Assembly (NCBI GenBank): GCA_943788495.1
Contig: CALSQO010000001.1
Coordinates: forward strand, 1,302,001 to 1,366,000
DNA from: UA16 sp905478895
Lineage (GTDB): Bacteria > Bacteroidota > Bacteroidia > Flavobacteriales_D > Sanyastnellaceae
Length of the DNA stretch: 64,000 bases
Direction: 5' to 3'
Within the stretch, counting starts at the first letter, position 1; each line of letters opens with the position of its first letter. Below, one piece after another: positions 8,418-16,800 of the stretch. The notes below the pieces were generated by a model, which was not told the origin of the DNA, ran no database searches, and saw only the letters and a list, made by a program, of their open reading frames with translations. The position numbers were made by a program, and so were the translations under genes.

Positions 8418-9440
8418 ATGGATGCCCTCAGTGCCCTTGAATCCGGTCAAGATGTCACCGCCCTTGTGATTGGTGATGTTATGTTGGATGCATACATGGT
8501 GGGGCATGTCAATCGCATTTCGCCAGAAGCTCCCGTTCCTGTCGTCGATGTGCAAGCCAAGGAGTCCCGATTAGGCGGCGCAGCTAACGTGGTAAAAAAC
8601 TTGCTCGCCGTTGGCGCCAAAGTACACCTCGCAACCGTGATTGGCAATGATGCTGCTGGCGACACGATCGCCTCTCTTCTGAAGGGAATGCAGGTGGGCT
8701 CTTCAGCTGTGCTGCGCAGCGATTCGCGTCCTACTACCGTGAAAACCCGAGTGATTAGCAACGGACAACAACTGGTACGAGTAGATGAGGAGGTCACCTC
8801 GGACATCCCTGAAGCACTCGAAAACCAACTGATCGCGGAATGCAGCACATTGTTCGAATCTGTGCAACCCCATGTGGTCATCTTTGAAGATTACGACAAA
8901 GGCGTGCTGACCGACCGGGTCATCAAAACGCTGATTGCTGCAGCCAGCGGCCTCGGTATTAAAACAACCGTGGATCCAAAATTCGCTCATTTCTCCAGTT
9001 ATCGCGGAGTGACCTTGTTCAAGCCAAACCTCAAGGAATTGGGCGAGGGCATGGCAATGGCCATCGAAAAAAAAAGCGACCAAAGCATCGAACGAGGAGT
9101 AAAACGCATGCATGAGCTGCTTTCTCCGCTGTTTTCAATGGTGACCTTGAGTGAGCGAGGTGTTTGCATATACGGGCCCGATGCGCAGCAGAGCTATTGC
9201 CGGATTGCTGCATTTGAGCGGGAAATCATGGATGTGAGTGGCGCCGGTGATGCCGTCATTGCGGTCGCCTCTTTCCTGCTCGCATTGGATGTTTCCATCA
9301 TGGACATCGCAGCCCTCTCCAACCTTGCTGGCGGATTGGTCTGTGAAAAAGTGGGCGTTGTGCCGGTAGAACTTGAACGCCTCAAAGCGGAATGGGTTCA
9401 GCATCGTGAATCCATTGCGCCTGCTCCCCTCTCAAGATGA
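8418..9440 (+). CDS. D-glycero-beta-D-manno-heptose-7-phosphate kinase-like PfkB sugar kinase
   Basis: 340 aa from ATG 8418. It is a PfkB/ribokinase fold resembling the kinase half of HldE/RfaE: VIGDVMLDAYMVGHVNRISPEAPVPV, RLGGAANVVKNL, FEDYDKGVL, KPNLKEL and the anion-hole motif DVSGAGDAV with the catalytic Asp. The nucleotidyltransferase half of bifunctional HldE is absent. It would phosphorylate heptose-7-phosphate at C1 for lipopolysaccharide or another glycan. In Bacteroidota such stand-alone kinases are also called bifunctional-ADP-heptose-synthase-like, and the true substrate is uncertain. Its stop overlaps the trkH ATG (ATGA). Confidence 0.85.
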   Translation: MDALSALESGQDVTALVIGDVMLDAYMVGHVNRISPEAPVPVVDVQAKESRLGGAANVVKNLLAVGAKVHLATVIGNDAAGDTIASLLKGMQVGSSAVLRSDSRPTTVKTRVISNGQQLVRVDEEVTSDIPEALENQLIAECSTLFESVQPHVVIFEDYDKGVLTDRVIKTLIAAASGLGIKTTVDPKFAHFSSYRGVTLFKPNLKELGEGMAMAIEKKSDQSIERGVKRMHELLSPLFSMVTLSERGVCIYGPDAQQSYCRIAAFEREIMDVSGAGDAVIAVASFLLALDVSIMDIAALSNLAGGLVCEKVGVVPVELERLKAEWVQHRESIAPAPLSR

Positions 9441-11263
9441 AACTTCAAGAAATCAGGGAGCGCATCAATGTATTCTTGTACGGCTCGAAAGAGCGCGTTC
9501 TGAATGGATTGAAGTTGTTCAACTTGTTGGTTTCTACGGCGGCCCTATTCGTTTTGGCCATCTATTACGGCTACCCCAATGAAAGCCACACCGCAGCGCA
9601 GCTTTTGGGGTTTGTAAAAGGAACGTTCGCCTTCTATGTCCTGCGATACATCACGCGTATTTTATACGATTATCATCCCATTCGTTACATCCGGAAAACG
9701 TGGTTCGAAGCGGCCGTCATGTCCGTTCTGGTCATCGAGGGCGCGAGCGATTTATTGACCGGCGAATTGCTCATCAGTCGCCTTTCAAATTCCATTGGAT
9801 TTGAATCCATCTCGGACTTCAGTACTTTATTTATCCAAGGCTATTTCTTTACCGTAGTTGTTGCCGAATTGATTCGAGAAGGATCGGTTTTGCCTCGAGT
9901 ACGATTGAATCCTGCCATCATCTTTATCATGAGTTTTCTGGGAATCATTACGGCCGGCACCGTGCTGCTGATGCTGCCCGAAATGACGACAGCTCCCGGC
10001 AGCATGCATTTCTTGGATGCGATTTTCACATCGACCAGCGCGACCTGTGTGACAGGTCTCATGCTTGTCGATACCGTGACTTTCTTCAGTTACAAAGGAC
10101 AGATTGTCCTCCTGCTTTTGATTCAGCTCGGGGGATTGAATTTGATCGCATTTGGGTCCTTCTTGGTGCTGGCCTCGAAGTTTGGCGTTGGCATTAGGCA
10201 ACATGAAGTCATCGAAGACTTTGTAAACCGAGACAACTTCAATGCCAGCAGTGGACTTCTCGGACGCGTTCTACTCTGGTGCATTGGAATTGAAGCCACA
10301 GGAGCCTTGGCCATGTATCTCTCGTGGGGCGATAGCCTGCCGGGGCTGAGCAACGGCCGAACATGGTTTTATTCGGTGTTCCATGCGGTTTCCGCATTCA
10401 ACAACGCCGGTATCTCGCTTTTCACCGATGGATTGGCAAACCCTGCCGTTGGAAGCAATTACGGTATTCATTGGATTGTTACGGTCTTGGTGTTCTTCGG
10501 TGCATTGGGCATGGTGGCCATTTTCGACTTATTCGGTTTTGATCGCTTGCGGGAGCGGATGGAACAACCGTGGAAACACATCTCATTCGCCACCAAAATT
10601 GCCTTGTACTTTTCCCTTGGCTTGGTTGGAATTGGAACCGTCAGCTATTGGTTGCTCGAGCAAGAGGGCACCCTCGCAGGCATGAGCCCATTTGGACAGT
10701 TGACCACATCTGTGTTTCAAAGTGCCACCAGAACAAGCGGGTTCAACACGATTGATATCGGACAAGTAGGGACACCTATGTTATTCTTGCTCATTATATT
10801 AATGTTTATTGGTTCATCTTCTAGTTCAACTGGTGGTGGAATCAAAACGTCCACATTCTCCATTGTTTTGGCGGATGTATGGCGAACGGTTCGAAGCTTG
10901 GATCATGTGCAGCTTTTCAAGCGAACCATACCAGATGTATTGCGCTCCAGAGCCTACAGCGTGCTGCTTTTCTTCTTGGTCGGAAACACGGTTGCCATTT
11001 TCATGTTAACCATCACAGAAGCTGAAATTTTGAACACACCGGGACATAGCATTTTGGACCTCATTTTTGAAGAAGTCAGCGCCTTTGGCACGGTGGGACT
11101 GAGCACCGGCATCACGCCCATGCTCAGCGCATACGGCAAGGTAATTGTCATGGTCAGCATGTTTGTGGGGCGCGTTGGAACGCTCACCGTTGCCTACGCC
11201 ATTGGCGGAAAACTGACACAAACTCACATCAAATACCCCGAAGGCCATACCATGGTCGGATAA
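9437..11263 (+). CDS. trkH: TrkH/KtrB-type potassium uptake channel subunit
   Basis: 608 aa integral membrane protein. The selectivity-filter loops of the TrkH/KtrB superfamily are seen as SATCVTGLMLVD, VSAFNNAGISLF, ATRTSGFNTIDIG with the following SSSSTGGGIKTSTF, and VSAFGTVGLSTGITP. It moves K+ across the inner membrane. It is longer than KtrB because of an N-terminal extension with additional hydrophobic segments (residues ~20-150), as in many Bacteroidota homologues. The regulatory TrkA/KtrA partner is not in this window. The start overlaps the preceding stop (ATGA), and ubiE follows after 9 nt. Confidence 0.92.
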   Translation: MKLQEIRERINVFLYGSKERVLNGLKLFNLLVSTAALFVLAIYYGYPNESHTAAQLLGFVKGTFAFYVLRYITRILYDYHPIRYIRKTWFEAAVMSVLVIEGASDLLTGELLISRLSNSIGFESISDFSTLFIQGYFFTVVVAELIREGSVLPRVRLNPAIIFIMSFLGIITAGTVLLMLPEMTTAPGSMHFLDAIFTSTSATCVTGLMLVDTVTFFSYKGQIVLLLLIQLGGLNLIAFGSFLVLASKFGVGIRQHEVIEDFVNRDNFNASSGLLGRVLLWCIGIEATGALAMYLSWGDSLPGLSNGRTWFYSVFHAVSAFNNAGISLFTDGLANPAVGSNYGIHWIVTVLVFFGALGMVAIFDLFGFDRLRERMEQPWKHISFATKIALYFSLGLVGIGTVSYWLLEQEGTLAGMSPFGQLTTSVFQSATRTSGFNTIDIGQVGTPMLFLLIILMFIGSSSSSTGGGIKTSTFSIVLADVWRTVRSLDHVQLFKRTIPDVLRSRAYSVLLFFLVGNTVAIFMLTITEAEILNTPGHSILDLIFEEVSAFGTVGLSTGITPMLSAYGKVIVMVSMFVGRVGTLTVAYAIGGKLTQTHIKYPEGHTMVG

Positions 11264-11272
11264 CCACGAAAA

Positions 11273-12031
11273 ATGGGAACGCGCATTACGCCCTACACCG
11301 CTCCAGATGAGGAATCGAAAAAGGAGCAAGTTGCCCGCATGTTTGATAACATTGCGCATAGCTATGATTTTCTCAACCACCTCTTTTCCTTTGGCATTGA
11401 TGTGTTGTGGCGTAAGAAGTCTATCCGAGTTTTAAAACGGCACTTGGCAAAGGTCGGAACGCAGGAAGGTGCAAAAATCATGGATATGGCGACGGGCACT
11501 GCTGATTTTGCCATTGAAGCCATCCGGATGGGATTGACCCGCGCGCACATTACTGGCGTTGACATTTCCCCCGGCATGCTCGACGTTGGTCGGCAAAAGA
11601 TTCGGAAACGCGGCTGGGCAGAAAGAATTGAACTGATGGAGGGAGACAGTGCCAACTTGCCGTTCGAAACGGACACATTCGACGCTTATACCGTTGCTTT
11701 TGGCGTGCGAAATTTCGAACACCTGGAAAAAGGGCTGACCGAAATGCACCGTACACTCAAACCAGGAGGTCTCGGCATCGTACTGGAGTTTTCCAAGCCA
11801 CGCTACTTCCCCATGAAGCAATTGTTTGCTTTCTATTTCCGATTCATCATGCCCACCATCGGCAAATTGGTATCGAAAGACGCAGCGGCATATACCTATT
11901 TACCGGAAAGCGTGCAGGCTTTTCCTGAAGGATATGAATTTTTGAAAATCATGGAATCCTGTGGATACAAAGACTGCAAATGCATCGCGCTCACGGGCGG
12001 AATCGCAAGCATTTATACTGGTGTGAAATGA
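11273..12031 (+). CDS. ubiE: Demethylmenaquinone methyltransferase UbiE/MenG
   Basis: 252 aa class I SAM methyltransferase. RMFDNIAHSYDFLNHLFSFGIDVLWRKK is the UbiE N-terminal signature, DMATGTADF is motif I, and AFGVRNFEHLEKGLTEMHRTLKPGG is the UbiE middle signature. It methylates demethylmenaquinone to menaquinone at the membrane; Bacteroidota use menaquinone, so menG is the functional name. It has ATGA coupling to aroA. Confidence 0.95.
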   Translation: MGTRITPYTAPDEESKKEQVARMFDNIAHSYDFLNHLFSFGIDVLWRKKSIRVLKRHLAKVGTQEGAKIMDMATGTADFAIEAIRMGLTRAHITGVDISPGMLDVGRQKIRKRGWAERIELMEGDSANLPFETDTFDAYTVAFGVRNFEHLEKGLTEMHRTLKPGGLGIVLEFSKPRYFPMKQLFAFYFRFIMPTIGKLVSKDAAAYTYLPESVQAFPEGYEFLKIMESCGYKDCKCIALTGGIASIYTGVK

Positions 12032-13320
12032 ACATTACCGTATGGCCGTCGCAACTTGCTGGAGCAGTGCACGCTCCAGCTTCCAAGTCGGTGATGCAAC
12101 GATTAGTCGCCGGCGCATTGCTCGGCCATGGCACTTCCATCCTTCATAATCTCTCCCAAGCGGATGATTGCACCGCCGCGTTGCTCATGGCCGCCCAACT
12201 CGGTGCGGAGGTGGAATTGGGTGAAAACCACGTCGCCATCGCCGGTGTAAATGGCCAACCTGAATCCAGAGAGGGGGTATTGACACCCATGGAATCGGGC
12301 TTGGGATCACGGTTGTTCACGCCCATTGCCGGATTGGCGTCATCCGCTATTGAAATGATTGCCGAAGGAAGTCTGCGTGGCCGCCCCATGGCCGAAATCA
12401 TCAAAGCGTTTAACAGCCTGGGCGGGCGACTCGAGGGTTCAAATGAAACCTTTCCTATAGTCATCAAACAAAGCTTGAAAGGAGGTCATGTGGAATTGGA
12501 TGGAGCAACAAGCTCGCAATTTCTGACCGGTTTGCTCATGGCTCTCCCCTGCGCAGCAGAAGATTCAACCATCGCGGTGCGCAATCTGGTCAGCAAGCCC
12601 TATGTGATCCTAACACTTGAAATATTAGAAGACTTCGGCATCACAATTGAATCAAACGAAGAGTTATCGCATTTCAACATCTCAGGCGGTCAGCAATACC
12701 AATCCATAGAAGCCGCCATCGACGGCGATTGGTCAGGAGCTGCGGCCTTAGCGGTGGCGGGCATGTTGTGCGCGGAGCAGAGCATCGAAATCGATGGCCT
12801 GAATAGCCAATACACACAAGCAGATGAAGCCATACGAGGAGCACTGCTGTTTGCGGGTGGCGCTCTATCAGGCACTGAAACAGGCATCCAAGTCGCCAAG
12901 CGTCCCGTACGGGCATTCGCTGTGGACCTGACCGATGCACCCGATTTATTCCCTGTCTTGTGTGCTCTCGCTTCTTTTGGAAAGAAACCGAGCCGATTCA
13001 AAGGTGTCCATCGGCTCATTCACAAGGAATCAAACCGAGCCGAGGTCCTGCAAAGCGAATGGGCCAAATTTGGCGTTGCGATAGAATGCGATGAATCCAC
13101 CGATACCATGACGATTCATCCGAGCAAGCAACCGTGCGAAGCAAACATCGTCATCCAGCCGCATGGTGATCACCGCATCGCAATGGCCGCAGCATTGATG
13201 GGGCTTCGAGGGGGTAATCCTGTCACCATAAGTGACGCCGAATGCGTAGCCAAGAGCTATCCTGAATTCTTTGACGATCTCGAAGTACTTGGGGCCAAAC
13301 TGAGCATGAAGCGAAACTGA
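12028..13320 (+). CDS. aroA: 3-phosphoshikimate 1-carboxyvinyltransferase (EPSP synthase)
   Basis: 430 aa from ATG 12028, which overlaps the ubiE stop as ATGA; an upstream in-frame ATG at 11980 would lie inside ubiE. EPSP synthase motifs: HAPASKSVMQR (substrate-binding Lys/Ser), SSQFLTGLLMALP, GDWSGAAALAV and the C-terminal GDHRIAMAAALMGLRG. The glycine-rich N-terminal loop is divergent (LGSRLFTPIAGL instead of the usual GNAGTAMRPL type), as in several Bacteroidota AroA. It joins shikimate-3-phosphate with PEP in chorismate synthesis. It ends the operon, 50 nt before a strong terminator. Confidence 0.95.
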   Translation: MNITVWPSQLAGAVHAPASKSVMQRLVAGALLGHGTSILHNLSQADDCTAALLMAAQLGAEVELGENHVAIAGVNGQPESREGVLTPMESGLGSRLFTPIAGLASSAIEMIAEGSLRGRPMAEIIKAFNSLGGRLEGSNETFPIVIKQSLKGGHVELDGATSSQFLTGLLMALPCAAEDSTIAVRNLVSKPYVILTLEILEDFGITIESNEELSHFNISGGQQYQSIEAAIDGDWSGAAALAVAGMLCAEQSIEIDGLNSQYTQADEAIRGALLFAGGALSGTETGIQVAKRPVRAFAVDLTDAPDLFPVLCALASFGKKPSRFKGVHRLIHKESNRAEVLQSEWAKFGVAIECDESTDTMTIHPSKQPCEANIVIQPHGDHRIAMAAALMGLRGGNPVTISDAECVAKSYPEFFDDLEVLGAKLSMKRN

Positions 13321-13370
13321 GCCCCTCCAAGTTGCTCGGGAATGACACCTGAATATTTACAAACAAAAAA

Positions 13371-13400
13371 AGCCCCTCGAATTGAGGGGCTTTTTTTTTT
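13371..13400. terminator. Strong intrinsic terminator, probably bidirectional
   Basis: Perfect 8-bp stem AGCCCCTC / GAGGGGCT with a 5-nt loop, followed by ten T on the plus strand and preceded by an A-rich tract that becomes T-rich on the minus strand. It closes the aroA operon and could also stop the minus-strand fibre gene. Confidence 0.92.
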
Positions 13401-13471
13401 GCAGTCAAGAAGGAATTACTCCTCACCCACACGCGAGACAGACTGAGGCTCATTGAAACGATGCTCAATGT

Positions 13472-13895
13472 CTAGCCTCCGGCAGGTAAAACTGTGATTT
13501 CAACTTGAATATCTTCATTGTCATTATCGCATTCGAAGGACATTCCTGAATTCAAGTGGTGGGAAAGGCCTACACCAATACCGGCGCCAAACAGAATTGG
13601 TTCCGTAAACCACTTCCGACTCACTTGAAAGCGTTCGAAGTGTGGCAAGACACAAGCTCATCTGCGTCATAATTCTTGAATCTTCACCGTAACAAAGGCG
13701 TCTGTTGTCGTTGTATTCTTCAACCTCCAACGTGAAAGAAGATATTGATAGATTCCTTTGCTCTGTGAGATCCATGTGCCATCCGACTAGGCGACTGTAA
13801 CAACATCAAATGGTTGGTCACGCCGGATCAGCAGGAAATTCAGCTGCACTTGAGAGTTCTGTATAATATCCATATATACCACCGTTCGTTCAGCA
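13472..13895 (-). pseudogene. Frame-broken C-terminal tail of the giant fibre protein
   Basis: Protein-like sequence continues on the minus strand past the stop of the main fibre ORF but hops between frames. One frame reads YPGNTERLCSIDAERTVVY and then NFLLIRRDQPFDVVTV, followed by TAG and SDGTWISQSKGIY in the same frame. Another reads GAGIGVGLSHHLNSGMSFE and ends in EITVLPAGG at a TAG at 13472-13474. The pieces suggest a globular C-terminal head, perhaps of a C1q/TNF-like sort, but this is only a guess. At least three disruptions are needed. Either the tail has decayed or the sequence has base errors here. Together with 13321-13470 this is the longest stretch without an intact gene. Confidence 0.6.
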
Positions 13896-16800
13896 TCAAT
13901 CGAACAGAGTCGCTCCGTGTTGCCTGGATAGCCTCCCCCAGCGATCGCTCTGAGTAGAAGGAGCTCCACCTGGTACTTTAAAGACCTTATACGTTTCATT
14001 GAATGGCGCCGTATTCGCTAACGAATCCAATTGTCCGTAAGTCACAAACTCGTCATCGCCTGTTGAGCGAGGACCTTTCACGTCGCCCGTGAAAGTGGAT
14101 GTTGTAGCATCCACAGTGATCGTTGTAGCATCAACATCAAGCGTCGCTGCATCCAGGTCAACTGTTTGGCCCGTACCGTTCAGCGTCATGCTGCCTCCAG
14201 TGGAAGTGACCGTTAGTCCTGCTCCACCTTCCAATGTCAATCCTGCAGAAGTCGTGAAATTAGAAGCGGCTCCAGCATCCAATGAAATTGCACCTGATGC
14301 TTGGAAATCAGCTGTTGTGCCATCCATGTCCAGGTTCGCATCCAGATCTAGGTTACCCGAAGCATCAACGTCAAAATTGGTCATGTCGAGCGCTCCAGCG
14401 ATCATGGTATTGCCATTGGCTTCATTAACCGAGAATTGAGTAGTGGTGCCTGTTGTGTTATCCAGAACAATCAAATTGTTGTGAATTGAAGTCTCAGCGT
14501 AAGAAACGAAGTTGTCGCCATTGAACGTTACGTCACCGCTTGCATCAATAGTCGTAGCACCAACCGTGCTCGGTGTTGATGATCCTATCGTTGTACCGTC
14601 AATTGAACCTCCATTGATATCGACTGTTGCCAAAGTCGCAACGCCTGTGACATCCAATGTGCCGTCAACATCTGTATCGTCCAGGTCTGTGTCACCGTCG
14701 ACATCCAATGTGCCGTCCAACGTAACTGCTTCGTCGACATTCAATGTGCCTTTAACAGTGGTCATAACTCCTGTTGAAGCCACCGTTACGGTTCCGCCTC
14801 CGGTTGCCAATGAAGTTTCTCCAGATGAATCGAATGTGCTAACTGATGCGTCACCTGTGACATCCAATGTGCCGTCCAACGTAACTGCTTCGTCGACATT
14901 CAATGTGCCTTTAACAGTGGTCATAACTCCTGTTGAAGCCACCGTTACGGTTCCGCCTCCGGTTGCCAATGAAGTTTCTCCAGATGAATCGAATGTGCTA
15001 ACTGATGCGTCACCTGTGACATCCAATGTGCCGTCCAACGTAACTGCTTCGTCGACATTCAATGTGCCTTTAACAGTGGTCATAACTCCTGTTGAAGCCA
15101 CCGTTACGGTTCCGCCTCCGGTTGCCAATGAAGTTTCTCCAGATGAATCGAATGTGCTAACTGATGCGTCACCTGTGACATCCAATGTGCCGTCCAACGT
15201 AACTGCTTCGTCGACATTCAATGTGCCTTTAACAGTGGTCATAACTCCTGTTGAAGCCACCGTTACGGTTCCGCCTCCGGTTGCCAATGACGTTTCTCCA
15301 GATGAATCGAATGTGCTAACTGATGCGTCACCTGTGACATCCAATGTGCCGTCCATGTCCAGGTTCGCATCCAGATCTAGGTTACCCGAAGCATCAACGT
15401 CAAAATTGGTCATGTCGAGCGCTCCAGCGATCATGGTATTGCCATTGGCTTCATTAACCGAGAATTGAGTAGTGGTGCCTGTTGTGTTATCCAGAACAAT
15501 CAAATTGTTGTGAATTGAAGTCTCAGCGTAAGAAACGAAGTTGTCGCCATTGAACGTTACGTCACCGCTTGCATCAATGGTCGTAGCACCAACCGTGCTC
15601 GGTGTTGATGATCCTATCGTTGTACCGTCAATTGAACCTCCATTGATATCGACTGTTGCCAAAGTCGCAACGCCTGTGACATCCAATGTGCCGTCAACAT
15701 CTGTATCGTCCAGGTCTGTGTCACCGTCGACATCCAATGTGCCGTCCAACGTAACTGCTTCGTCGACATTCAATGTGCCTTTAACAGTGGTCATAACTCC
15801 TGTTGAAGCCACCGTTACGGTTCCGCCTCCGGTTGCCAATGACGTTTCTCCAGATGAATCGAATGTGCTAACTGATGCGTCACCTGTGACATCCAATGTG
15901 CCGTCCAACGTAACTGCTTCGTCGACATTCAATGTGCCTTTAACAGTGGTCATAACTCCTGTTGAAGCCACCGTTACGGTTCCGCCTCCGGTTGCCAATG
16001 AAGTTTCTCCAGATGAATCGAATGTGCTAACTGATGCGTCACCTGTGACATCCAATGTGCCGTCCAACGTAACTGCTTCGTCGACATTCAATGTGCCTTT
16101 AACAGTGGTCATAACTCCTGTTGAAGCCACCGTTACGGTTCCGCCTCCGGTTGCCAATGACGTTTCTCCAGATGAATCGAATGTGCTAACTGATGCGTCA
16201 CCTGTGACATCCAATGTGCCGGTCAAGTCCGTGTTACCTCCTACATATACACTGTCAGTGAATGATGCAGAACCATCCTTTCGTATGACCAATGCGTTGC
16301 TTCGTGCATCATCTGCTGTTCCATTTCCAATGACAAACAATGCATCTGGAGCTGAAAAAGCCGTTGCAGATGTATCAGAAAGCAATCCAAGAGCTAATGT
16401 GTCGACATAGGTGCCAAATTGAGTCTCAGAATACGTTCTTGCTTTCGAATAATTGGCTGCAGCGATAGATGCAGCACCTGAAGCTGTTGAATTTTGAGCA
16501 CTTGCAGTTGAATACCATGCAGATGCGGTTGAATTCATTCCAGATGCCAGCGAGTGGTTGCCTGAGGCAATTGAACCATAGCCTGTTGAGGTAGCATGCC
16601 AGCCGGATGCGGTTGAAGTCTGTCCGGATGCCAGAGTATGATCACCTGACGCTGTTGTGTTCTCACCTGTGGCGGCAGCGTGCCAGCCAGATGCGATTGA
16701 ACCCTGTCCGGATGCCAGAGTATGATCACCTGACGCTGTTGTACTCGCACCTGTGGCGGTAGCGTGCCAGCCAGATGCGGTTGAACCCTGTCCGGATGCC

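Larger units (their letters stand above)
14323..16217 (-). repeat. 1029-bp tandem duplication inside the fibre gene
   Basis: The stretch from 14323 recurs at 15352, offset by exactly 1029 nt (343 codons), and is almost base-identical over the unique module and the first three 53-aa repeats. It encodes DMDGTLDVTG/DLDANLDMDG modules, SYAETSIHNNLIVLD and the NGGSIDGTT segment. Being in frame and near-identical, it is recent or kept uniform by recombination. It is also a place where short-read assembly could collapse or misjoin. Confidence 0.9.

Noticed and set aside
14512..16410. Two long plus-strand ORFs (14512-15468, 15541-16410) rich in Ser/Pro/Val/Thr that look like cell-wall proteins
   Set aside because: They are antisense shadows of the 53-aa repeats: they repeat with the same 159-bp period, and the minus frame has the signal peptide and known fibre motifs.
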